DNA from: JOPF133 sp035505095
Lineage (GTDB): Bacteria; Acidobacteriota; Terriglobia; Bryobacterales; Bryobacteraceae
DNA: 15,528 nucleotides
Direction of reading: 5' to 3'
Assembly: GCA_035505095.1 (NCBI GenBank)
Contig: DATJRE010000544.1
Coordinates: 1 to 15,528, forward strand
Shown: in pieces, positions 7,377 through 13,273 of the stretch
Position numbering within the stretch: position 1 is the first letter of the stretch
Layout: every line of letters begins with the position of its first letter
Made by a program: the position numbers and the translations under genes
Notes under the pieces: generated by a model
The model's input: only the letters and a program-made list of their open reading frames with translations
Databases searched by the model: none
What the model was told of the DNA's origin: nothing

Positions 7377-7527
7377 GCGAGGTTTCGGGTGCGGGCCGGG
7401 AGGCTATTTTCGCACCGGCGCTTAAAGTCGGGGAGAACACGGCCACGCGGCCGTTTGCCCGGACCCGCTCCCAAACTTCCTCGCCGCCCGCACGTCTCAA
7501 ACCAATACGGTATGCTGAACCCAAGCC

Positions 7528-7535
7528 GGAGGAGG
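7528..7535 (+). promoter_or_regulatory. Strong ribosome binding site of the ADOP permease
   Basis: GGAGGAGG lies 4-7 bases before ATG 7540. It is the strongest Shine-Dalgarno in the window and fixes the start of the permease. It contrasts with the neighbouring genes that have none. Confidence 0.8.
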
Positions 7536-7539
7536 ACGG

Positions 7540-10023
7540 ATGCTGCTTCGAGATTTCACGATTGCCGCCAGGGGCCTGCGCAAGAGTCCGGTGTTCGCCG
7601 CTACGGCCGCCATCACTATCGCGCTGGGCATCGGCGCCAGTGCGGCCATCTTCAGCGTGACTAACGCGGTGCTGCTGCGCCCGCTGCCCTACCGCGATCC
7701 CGGCCGGCTGGTCTTCGCCATCAGCGACATGCGCAAACGCAGCGTCAAAGACTTCCCGCTCTCCAACGCCAGCTTCCTCGACCTGCGCGCGGGGACGGCG
7801 CCGGTCTTCGACGAAATGGCCGCGGTCAACACCGGCCGCCAAGCCGTGCCGGGCGAGGATGGCAGTCCTGAACAGATCCGCTTCGCCGTGGTCACGCCCA
7901 ACTTCTTTCACCTGATGGGCGCGGCCCTGGTGCTGGGCCGCACCTTTAACGCCTCCGAAGGGCAACCGCAACCGGTGGCCGCGGGGCCCGGAGCGCCCGC
8001 ACCGGCTCCCCTGCCGCTGGCGGCGATCCTGAGCTACGACTACTGGAAGCGGCGCTTCGGCGGCCGGTCCGACGTGCTGGGCCGCACCACTCCCGGCGCC
8101 GCCCAGGGCACGGTCGTAATTGTCGGCGTATTGGCGCCCGGCTTCGAACTGATCTTCCCGGCCAGCGCCAACATCGAGCAGAAACCGGACGTGTGGTTCG
8201 CCGCGCGCATGGATTACGACGCCAAAAACCGCAACAGCGTGCAGTGGCGTGCCGTCGCCCGCCTGAAAGACGGCGCCACCCTGGAGCGCGCGCAAGCCGC
8301 CGCGGACCGCGTGGCCGCCGAAGCGCGCCGGGACTTCCTCATTCAAGGCACGTCCGGCTACGCCATCCGCGTTGAGCCGATCCACCAGAGCGTGGTCGAG
8401 GCCGTGCGCCCAGCCCTGCTGGCGTTGATGGGCGCGGTGATTTTCCTGCTGCTGATCGCCTGCGCCAACGTAGCCAACCTGATGCTGGTGCGCGCCGCCC
8501 TGCGCGAACGGGAGTTGGCCGTGCGCACGGCGCTGGGCGGAAGCTGGTGGCGGCTGGTGCGGCAGATGCTCGCCGAAGCCCTGCTGCTGGCCGGCATCGG
8601 CGCGGTGCTCGGTCTGGGCCTGGCATGGATGGGCATACGCGAACTGCGCGCCATCGCCCCCGCAAACCTGCCGCGTGTGGACGCGGTGGCCATCGACCCC
8701 ACCGTGGTGGCCTTTTCGGCCGTGGCGGCCCTGCTGGCGGCGGCCCTCTTCGGCATTGTCCCGGCCTGGCGCGCCGGGCGGCCCGATATCGCGCAGGTAC
8801 TGCGGTCGAGCGGCCGCGCCTCCAGCCTGGGTAGCGCCGGATGGCTGCGCAACGCCGTGGTGGTGGCGGAGGTGGCGCTCTCGTTCGTCCTGCTGATCGG
8901 CTCCGGCCTGATGTTCCGCAGCTTTCTGGCGCTGCAACAAATCGATCCGGGCTTCGACCCGCACCATCTACTCACCTTCCAGTTGCTGGGTGGGCGCGGG
9001 CAGAGGAGCCAGCCGCCCACCGAACGGGCCGCGCGGCAACGCGAGATCGAGCAGCGCCTGCGCAACATTCCTGGCGTGGAAGCCGTGGCGGCCTCGTTTC
9101 CACTGCCGCTTTCCGGCGGATTCAGCCCCATCCGCTGGGGACTGGAGCCGGCGCTTACCGACCCCAGCCGTTTCCAGGCGGTAGATTTCCAACTCGTCCT
9201 GCCGGGCTATTTCGAAGCCATGCACACGCCGCTGTTGGCCGGCCGCACGTTCACCGAAGCCGACAACGTCCCGGAACGGAACGGCGTGGTGATCGACCAG
9301 GTGCTGGCTGCCAAAGCCTTCCCCCACCAGAGCGCTGTGGGCCAACGCCTGCTGATCCGCATTCGCACGCCGGAGGCCGAATGGGTGGAGGTGCTGGGCG
9401 TGGTGGCGCACGTGCACAACACTTCCCTGTCCGATCCGGGCCGCGAGCAGATCTACTTCACGGACGGCTTTTTGCAGCACGGAGTGGCCAACCGCTGGGC
9501 CGTGCGCACCGCCGGCAATCCTGCCAATTTCGCCGCCGCGGTGCGACAAGCGCTGGCCGCCGTGGACCCTAGCCTGCTGGAGGCGGAAGTGGCCACCATG
9601 GACTCGCTGGTGCAGCGCGCCCGCGCCGGTACGCGGTTCCAACTGCTGCTGATCGGCGTATTCGCCGTGATCGCCGCGCTGCTGGCGGGCGTGGGCCTGT
9701 ACGGCGTGCTCTCCACGGTGGTGCGCCAGCGGACCGCCGAAATCGGCGTGCGAATGGCGCTGGGCGCCGCGCCCGCCAGCATCTTCGCGCTGGTGGTGGG
9801 ACAGGGGCTGCGCCTCAGCGCCATAGGCATTGGCGCCGGAGTGGTGGCTGCCCTGGGCCTGACTCGCGCCATGACCAGCATGCTGATCGGCGTCGCGCCG
9901 ACCGACCCGGCCACGTTTACCGGCATTGCCGGGCTGTTTTTCGCCATCGCCGCGCTGGCCTCGTGGCTGCCCGCGCGCCGCGCCGCCGGTCTGGACCCGA
10001 CCACCGCGCTGCGCGACGAATGA
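7540..10023 (+). CDS. ADOP-class ABC transporter permease (MacB/FtsX duplicated)
   Basis: The protein has 827 residues and the two-module layout of acidobacterial duplicated orphan permeases. Module one has a first helix at about 18-40, a MacB-type periplasmic domain, and an FtsX unit with helices near 291-313, 343-366 and 389-410. Module two has a helix near 439-462, a second periplasmic domain from about 470 to 690, and an FtsX unit near 700-723, 747-775 and 793-813. The typical ends LARGLRKSPVF-like (here IAARGLRKSPVF) and ARRAAGLDPTTALRDE are both present. The RERELAVRTALGG and RTAEIGVRMALGA segments are the cytoplasmic coupling motifs of the two FtsX units. No ATPase gene is adjacent, as expected for this orphan class. 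It presumably moves or extracts an envelope substrate with an unlinked MacB-like ATPase; the substrate is unknown. Confidence 0.95.
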   Translation: MLLRDFTIAARGLRKSPVFAATAAITIALGIGASAAIFSVTNAVLLRPLPYRDPGRLVFAISDMRKRSVKDFPLSNASFLDLRAGTAPVFDEMAAVNTGRQAVPGEDGSPEQIRFAVVTPNFFHLMGAALVLGRTFNASEGQPQPVAAGPGAPAPAPLPLAAILSYDYWKRRFGGRSDVLGRTTPGAAQGTVVIVGVLAPGFELIFPASANIEQKPDVWFAARMDYDAKNRNSVQWRAVARLKDGATLERAQAAADRVAAEARRDFLIQGTSGYAIRVEPIHQSVVEAVRPALLALMGAVIFLLLIACANVANLMLVRAALRERELAVRTALGGSWWRLVRQMLAEALLLAGIGAVLGLGLAWMGIRELRAIAPANLPRVDAVAIDPTVVAFSAVAALLAAALFGIVPAWRAGRPDIAQVLRSSGRASSLGSAGWLRNAVVVAEVALSFVLLIGSGLMFRSFLALQQIDPGFDPHHLLTFQLLGGRGQRSQPPTERAARQREIEQRLRNIPGVEAVAASFPLPLSGGFSPIRWGLEPALTDPSRFQAVDFQLVLPGYFEAMHTPLLAGRTFTEADNVPERNGVVIDQVLAAKAFPHQSAVGQRLLIRIRTPEAEWVEVLGVVAHVHNTSLSDPGREQIYFTDGFLQHGVANRWAVRTAGNPANFAAAVRQALAAVDPSLLEAEVATMDSLVQRARAGTRFQLLLIGVFAVIAALLAGVGLYGVLSTVVRQRTAEIGVRMALGAAPASIFALVVGQGLRLSAIGIGAGVVAALGLTRAMTSMLIGVAPTDPATFTGIAGLFFAIAALASWLPARRAAGLDPTTALRDE

Positions 10024-10121
10024 GCCTGCCTCCAGCTTTGCTGCCGCGCCAACCGTACAACGTCACGCGATCTGAGACCGCCGCCGGGCATTTCCCCGAG
10101 CGCCGCTCACGGTTATTCTGG

Positions 10122-10129
10122 TATAGAAT
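10122..10129 (+). promoter_or_regulatory. Putative -10 of a leaderless gene
   Basis: TATAGAAT contains TAGAAT (10124-10129), one mismatch from consensus, and a TG pair sits just upstream (10119-10120). Only 6 bases separate it from ATG 10136, so transcription would start at or next to the A of the start codon. There is no Shine-Dalgarno. Confidence 0.5.
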
Positions 10130-10135
10130 CCGAGC

Positions 10136-10429
10136 ATGATATCCGACGACCGCCAAAAGTGGAAAGACGTAAAGCAAAAGCACAACGCCGCCCTGAAACA
10201 AGCCAAGGTCGACTTCAACAAGGGCCTCGGGAAGGCACTTGACCGCATGTACGCCAAGATTGGGAAGAATGACGCCGAGGCAAAGAAAATCGCGATTGAA
10301 ACCGCAAAACTGATCCCTGTGTACGAGGCGAAGATTAATAGTCTCCATGATCCCGCCAAGAAGGACCTGCGCGAGGTCTTGGAGCATATTGAGAAGGTTC
10401 TGAATGAGGTCGGCTCCTGGAAAGCCTAG
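10136..10429 (+). CDS. Lys-rich small helical protein of unknown function
   Basis: I do not recognise this 97-residue protein. It carries 18 lysines and alternates charged and hydrophobic residues in a way that predicts long amphipathic helices (AALKQAKVDFNKGLGKALDR, later DLREVLEHIEKVLNEV). It has no signal peptide, cysteine or membrane segment, so it is probably cytoplasmic. Base composition is less GC-rich than its neighbours, with frequent AAA/AAG codons, which may indicate recent acquisition or simply its Lys content. The start has no Shine-Dalgarno but a -10-like TATAGAAT 6 bases upstream, consistent with a leaderless mRNA. It stands alone, 112 bases after the ADOP gene. A 7-base-pair hairpin begins within its last codons. 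Confidence 0.65.
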   Translation: MISDDRQKWKDVKQKHNAALKQAKVDFNKGLGKALDRMYAKIGKNDAEAKKIAIETAKLIPVYEAKINSLHDPAKKDLREVLEHIEKVLNEVGSWKA

Positions 10430-10441
10430 CCTTCAGGCTTT
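10421..10441. terminator. Possible bidirectional hairpin terminator
   Basis: AAAGCCT (10421-10427) and AGGCTTT (10435-10441) form a perfect 7-base-pair stem with a 7-base loop. The stem covers the stop codon of the Lys-rich gene and the end of the converging minus-strand remnant. There is no long T-run beyond the terminal TTT, so efficiency is doubtful. Confidence 0.4.
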
Positions 10442-10577
10442 GGCAAGGCCGGGTGCGCCAGTTTCCTCATCATTTTCCTGAGCCGGCCCTCGCCGTCCTG
10501 CGCGTCGTCCGGCAGGGCGCAGGCGATCTCCGCCGGTTCGTGGCGTATAGCAGCTCCTCGATTTGCTCCGGCGGCAT
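10426..10577 (-). pseudogene. Frameshifted small gene remnant
   Basis: From ATG 10577 the minus strand reads MPPEQIEELLYAT, then loses sense. Shifting frame at about base 10537 restores a protein-like tail, PAEIACALPDDAQDGEGRLR followed by KMMRKLAHPALPKPEG and a TAG at 10426-10428. Joined, this gives about 50 residues with an EELL head and an acidic ALPDD centre, like small bacterial proteins I have seen as hypothetical. Either a one-base indel broke the gene or the assembly has an error. The frame also runs open upstream of the ATG for about 15 codons. It converges on and overlaps the Lys-rich gene by 4 bases. Confidence 0.35.
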
Positions 10578-10684
10578 CGGTGGCCCGCTAAACGGCGCAA
10601 TCGCCAGCCGGCCGCGGAATCATAATCCGCACAATCGTCCTCGAGAGTTCGTAGGGTCCTCCCTTGGAATTCATCCGCCGCCCT
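10578..10684. other. Intergenic, nothing recognised
   Basis: A 28-residue minus-strand frame starting at an ATG near 10671 ends in TAG and matches nothing I know. No hairpin, RNA gene or promoter stands out. Confidence 0.3.
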
Positions 10685-10909
10685 CTAGGGCTGCGGGAAA
10701 CGGTGCGTTCGGGAGGTTATTGGATCGGGACCGGAATCCGCGGCGCGCGGCAGAATCGAAACCAGAACCAGCGTTTCGAGGAACAGCCAGAACGCCGCCA
10801 GAATGGCGTACACCGGGCTGTGCGCGCCGGCCGCGAGTAGCGCCAGAAGGAGCACCGCCAGGCAGACCGCCGCAATCAGCCTGCGCGAATGAAGCCGGTT
10901 CCGCACCAC
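10685..10909 (-). CDS. Small two-helix membrane protein
   Basis: This 74-residue frame has two hydrophobic segments, about 11-28 (LIAAVCLAVLLLALLAAG) and 32-53 (PVYAILAAFWLFLETLVLV). A basic N-terminus (NRLHSRR) and a short polar tail flank them. High GC at third codon positions supports a real gene. It starts with tandem GTG codons and a weak upstream purine tract (GAGCGGGG). It follows the D-2-hydroxyacid dehydrogenase by 43 bases on the same strand, so co-transcription is plausible. I recognise no family; it could be a chance frame. Confidence 0.5.
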   Translation of the reverse strand: MVRNRLHSRRLIAAVCLAVLLLALLAAGAHSPVYAILAAFWLFLETLVLVSILPRAADSGPDPITSRTHRFPQP

Positions 10910-10952
10910 CCCGCTCTACCAGATGCCGGCGCGGTTTCAGCCCGCCAAGCCA

Positions 10953-11912
10953 TCAGGAACGGGCCGCGACCACGTGCTCAGGACGGCCCTCGGCAAATCG
11001 CCAGATATTCTCCACCGCCATACGCAGCCCGGCTTCCAGCGTCTCCGGTGTGATGCCGGCGCAATGCGGCGTCAGCACTACGTTCGGTAGCAGCGTCAAA
11101 GGATGGCCTGCCGGCAGTGGTTCGTGCGCGAACACATCCAGGCCGGCGCCCGCTAACTGGCCCGTGGCCAGCGCATCCACCAGCGCGGCTTCATCCACCA
11201 GACCGCCGCGGGCGGTATTGAGCAGAATGGAACTGGGCTTGAACCTCGCGAACTGGCGCATCCCCAGGAAGCCTTCGGTTTCGGGAGACAGCCGCAGGTG
11301 CAGGCTGATCACGTCGCTGGTGCGGTAGAGTGCTTCCAGTTCCACTAGTTCCACGCCGGGAATCTCCCGGGGGTGGATGGTCCATCCGATCACCCGCATC
11401 CCCAGCGCCCCAGCCAGGCGCGCGAACTCTCGCCCGATGGCGCCCAGCCCGACCACGCCGCAGGTTTTGCCGCGCAGTTGCACCGATTGGCCTTTGGCCC
11501 ATTCGCCGCGGCGCGTGGCGGCATCCACCTGCGGGATGCGGCGCGCCACCGCCAGCAGCAGCGCCAGGGTATGCTCGGCAATGGAAACGGCCGAAACCCC
11601 CGGAGTATTGGTCACCGTGACCGCGTGGCGCGCGGCGGCGCCCAGGTCCACATGGTCGGTGCCCGTTCCCCACACCGAAAGGAGGCGGAGTTCGGGCCGC
11701 GCCGCAAACACGCGCTCGGTGAACCGGCACGAGGACCGGATATTGAGCACCGCCGGCGCACCGGAGATCCGTTCGATGAGCGTTTCTTCGGATCCCGGCA
11801 GCGTATCCCAATAGGCGATCTCCGCGCCCGCCGCCAATTCGGACCACACGGCGCTCGGGCGCAACACCGGCGGCGCGTCATCGGGAATGGAGATGCGGAG
11901 TGTCTGGGCCAC
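10953..11912 (-). CDS. D-isomer-specific 2-hydroxyacid dehydrogenase
   Basis: A 319-residue member of the phosphoglycerate/D-lactate dehydrogenase family. The Rossmann motif GLGAIG lies at 155-160. Catalytic residues are R235 (LNTARGG), E264 (VFAHEP) and H283 (TPHCAG), all intact. Members reduce 2-oxoacids to D-2-hydroxyacids, or the reverse, with NAD(H). The motif set does not tell SerA, glyoxylate/hydroxypyruvate reductase and D-lactate dehydrogenase apart, and there is no C-terminal ACT domain, unlike long-form SerA. The only start consistent with the reading frame is GTG 11912, because a TGA lies two codons upstream. No Shine-Dalgarno is present; a TATCAT hexamer ends 6 bases before the GTG, pointing to a leaderless mRNA. 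Confidence 0.92.
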   Translation of the reverse strand: MAQTLRISIPDDAPPVLRPSAVWSELAAGAEIAYWDTLPGSEETLIERISGAPAVLNIRSSCRFTERVFAARPELRLLSVWGTGTDHVDLGAAARHAVTVTNTPGVSAVSIAEHTLALLLAVARRIPQVDAATRRGEWAKGQSVQLRGKTCGVVGLGAIGREFARLAGALGMRVIGWTIHPREIPGVELVELEALYRTSDVISLHLRLSPETEGFLGMRQFARFKPSSILLNTARGGLVDEAALVDALATGQLAGAGLDVFAHEPLPAGHPLTLLPNVVLTPHCAGITPETLEAGLRMAVENIWRFAEGRPEHVVAARS

Positions 11913-11918
11913 CCGTCA

Positions 11919-11924
11919 ATGATA
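11919..11924 (-). promoter_or_regulatory. Putative -10 of a leaderless dehydrogenase gene
   Basis: TATCAT on the minus strand, one mismatch from TATAAT, is separated from GTG 11912 by exactly 6 bases (TGACGG). This is the same spacing as at the Lys-rich gene. The in-frame TGA inside those bases rules out a longer protein. Confidence 0.5.
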
Positions 11925-11966
11925 CTGCGGGATCGCGCCCGAACCGCCGGACGTGAGGAGAGAGGG

Positions 11967-11988
11967 GGGCAGGCCTGTCAGCCTGCCC
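11967..11988. repeat. Strong GC-rich palindrome, REP-like or terminator
   Basis: GGGCAGGC, loop CTGTCA, GCCTGCCC: a perfect 8-base-pair stem with a 6-base loop. It lies 8 bases beyond the stop of the small Tat protein gene and upstream of the dehydrogenase promoter. On the minus strand it is followed by a C/T-rich run, not a T-run. It could be a terminator for the Tat gene or one copy of a dispersed palindromic repeat. Confidence 0.6.
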
Positions 11989-11996
11989 TATAAACG

Positions 11997-12263
11997 TTAC
12001 TTTGCGCCGGCCGCGATGCCCTCCTTCACCTGAGTGATCGCCTCGTTGACCAACTGGAGAGCCTTGGCGCGGTGGCCGGCCTTATCTTCCTCGGCTGCCT
12101 GCAATTGGGTAGCAGCGTTTCCGAGCGCCCGCAGCGCGGCTTGCATATGTACCTGCGGCGGTTCGGCCTTCACCAGCGTAGCGGCCGCCAGCCCAGCGGC
12201 ACCCGCCGTCAGGATGCTCTTGGCAGCCCTGCGGCGCGAAAAATTCCCGTTCAACAGTTCCAT
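11997..12263 (-). CDS. Small Tat-exported helical protein of unknown function
   Basis: The protein has 88 residues. A twin-arginine signal (FSRRRAAKSILTAGAAGLAA) is followed by a mature domain of about 55 residues predicted to be a two-helix hairpin. VHMQAALRALGNAATQLQAA is joined by EEDKAGHR to AKALQLVNEAITQVKEGI. The MQAAL...DKxGHRxxAxxLxxxAIxxVxxGI pattern is one I associate with small exported hypothetical proteins in several phyla; no biochemical role is known to me. ATG 12263 is preferred over ATG 12278 because a GAGGAG Shine-Dalgarno lies 7 bases upstream of it. Divergent from the zinc-finger protein gene; a TATCAT at 12364-12369 (minus) is a possible -10. Confidence 0.78.
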   Translation of the reverse strand: MELLNGNFSRRRAAKSILTAGAAGLAAATLVKAEPPQVHMQAALRALGNAATQLQAAEEDKAGHRAKALQLVNEAITQVKEGIAAGAK

Positions 12264-12270
12264 TCGTATT

Positions 12271-12276
12271 CTCCTC
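12271..12276 (-). promoter_or_regulatory. Ribosome binding site deciding the Tat protein start
   Basis: GAGGAG on the minus strand sits 7 bases before ATG 12263 and overlaps the codons after the alternative ATG 12278, so it selects the downstream start. Confidence 0.7.
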
Positions 12277-12278
12277 AT

Positions 12279-12505
12279 TTTTTCCCGCGGAGCGCTGTCG
12301 GGAGCGGTCCGCCGGTCTGATTGGTATCCACCAGAGCTTCCCGGTGTAACTTCCGGTCAGGTTATGATACACCAACCCACGGCTTTTGTTTCTCCCTAAA
12401 CTCAATTATTTTCGCCAGGCAGGTACCAGCAAAAATATTCTGAACAAGGGGCGCCTTCAGGGAATATTCAATCGAACGGCCCGGCGCCGAAAGGCTGAGG
12501 AAATC
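12279..12505. other. Divergent promoter region, AT-rich
   Basis: This 227-base gap separates the small Tat gene (minus) from the zinc-finger gene (plus) and is the most AT-rich stretch in the window. It holds a TATCAT on the minus strand (12364-12369) and two AATATTC copies (12434-12440 and 12463-12469), the second inside the palindrome GAATATTC. These are plausible promoter or operator elements, but none is proven by the sequence. Confidence 0.4.
12497..12502 (+). promoter_or_regulatory. Ribosome binding site deciding the zinc-finger protein start
   Basis: GAGGAA lies 3 bases before ATG 12506 (AGG core 5 bases before it). This supports that ATG over the in-frame upstream ATG 12386, whose extension would be Lys/Arg/Asn-rich and unlike an anti-sigma N-terminus. 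Confidence 0.6.
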
Positions 12506-13258
12506 ATGCCGCACAAAGACCATCATTTATCCGATCAAGACCTGACCCTGGCCGCGGACGGAGAGTTGCCGTCCCGGCGCACGGCGGAAGTATTCGCCCA
12601 CTTGGATGCCTGCCCGCCGTGCCGCGAACGCCTGCAGGCCCTCGAAGAGACGCTGGCGGATTTTGTCCGGGTGCACCGGCAGGAACTCGATGCCGGGATC
12701 CCTTCGGCGGCCGTGGCGCGAGCCCAGCTCCGCGCGCGGCTGGCGGAAGCCGCCTCCGTATCCGCGGGCGCTGCGCCTTGGCACGTCCCGCTCTGGAGGG
12801 CCGCGGGCGCGTTTGCTGCCTTGGCGGTGCTCGCCATTGTTTTCGGAACCATGGGCAGCGCCGAAGGGCCGAAACCCACGCCTGCGCTGACGCCCGGTGA
12901 GACGCGGCCGGTCACCATCGAGCAGGTCTGCCGCAATTCCCAGGCGGAGGTGATTACTCAAGTCTCCGACGAGACCCGCCGCGCGGTGTTTACCGAGTAC
13001 GCCATCTACGCCCACCGGGACGACTTCGAAGTGGATTACCTGATCACCCCCGATTTGGGCGGTTCGCGCTCCATCCGCAATCTCTGGCCCCAGCCCTACA
13101 ATGCCCGCTGGAACGCCCGCGTCAAGGACCGGCTCGAACAGCGCCTCCACGATCTGGTCTGCACCGGAAAAGTGGATCTCTCCACGGCACAGCACGATCT
13201 GGCCGCGGATTGGATCAAGGCCTACAAGAAGTATTTCGGGACCGACGTGCCGCAGTAG
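12506..13258 (+). CDS. Anti-sigma-type zinc-finger membrane protein with extracytoplasmic HNH-like domain
   Basis: The protein has 250 residues in three parts. Residues 5-60 resemble a zf-HC2 anti-sigma zinc finger with H32-x3-C36-x2-C39. One helix spans about 97-115 (WRAAGAFAALAVLAIVFG). Residues 131-246 match a family common in bacteria: PGETRPVTIEQVC, VSDETRRAVFTEY, FEVDYLITPDLGGSRSIRNL followed by WPQPYNARWNARVKDRLEQR, LHDLVCTGKVDLSTAQ, and ADWIKAYKKYFG. I recall that family with an HNH-like VDHLIPLELGG core, so D177-Y178 replaces the usual Asp-His. C142 and C219 could form a disulfide outside the membrane. With the zinc finger inside, the domain would be periplasmic. The protein probably binds a sigma factor and senses an envelope signal, but no sigma gene is in view. 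The TonB receptor starts 15 bases downstream. Confidence 0.85.
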   Translation: MPHKDHHLSDQDLTLAADGELPSRRTAEVFAHLDACPPCRERLQALEETLADFVRVHRQELDAGIPSAAVARAQLRARLAEAASVSAGAAPWHVPLWRAAGAFAALAVLAIVFGTMGSAEGPKPTPALTPGETRPVTIEQVCRNSQAEVITQVSDETRRAVFTEYAIYAHRDDFEVDYLITPDLGGSRSIRNLWPQPYNARWNARVKDRLEQRLHDLVCTGKVDLSTAQHDLAADWIKAYKKYFGTDVPQ

Positions 13259-13273
13259 ACCATCGAGCCACCC

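Noticed and set aside
7440..7453. CGGCC-ACGC-GGCCG palindrome in the DtxR/ADOP intergenic region
   Set aside because: Short and GC-only; not similar to known DtxR or MntR operators, which are longer and AT-containing.
7063..8967. 634-codon open frame on the minus strand
   Set aside because: It overlaps the start of the real DtxR gene and runs antisense to the ADOP permease; composition is Gln/His/Gly/Arg-rich, typical of a shadow frame in GC-rich coding DNA.
12386..12505. Upstream in-frame ATG extending the zinc-finger protein by 40 residues
   Set aside because: The extension is Lys/Arg/Asn-rich and unlike an anti-sigma N-terminus; ATG 12506 has a GAGGAA ribosome site.
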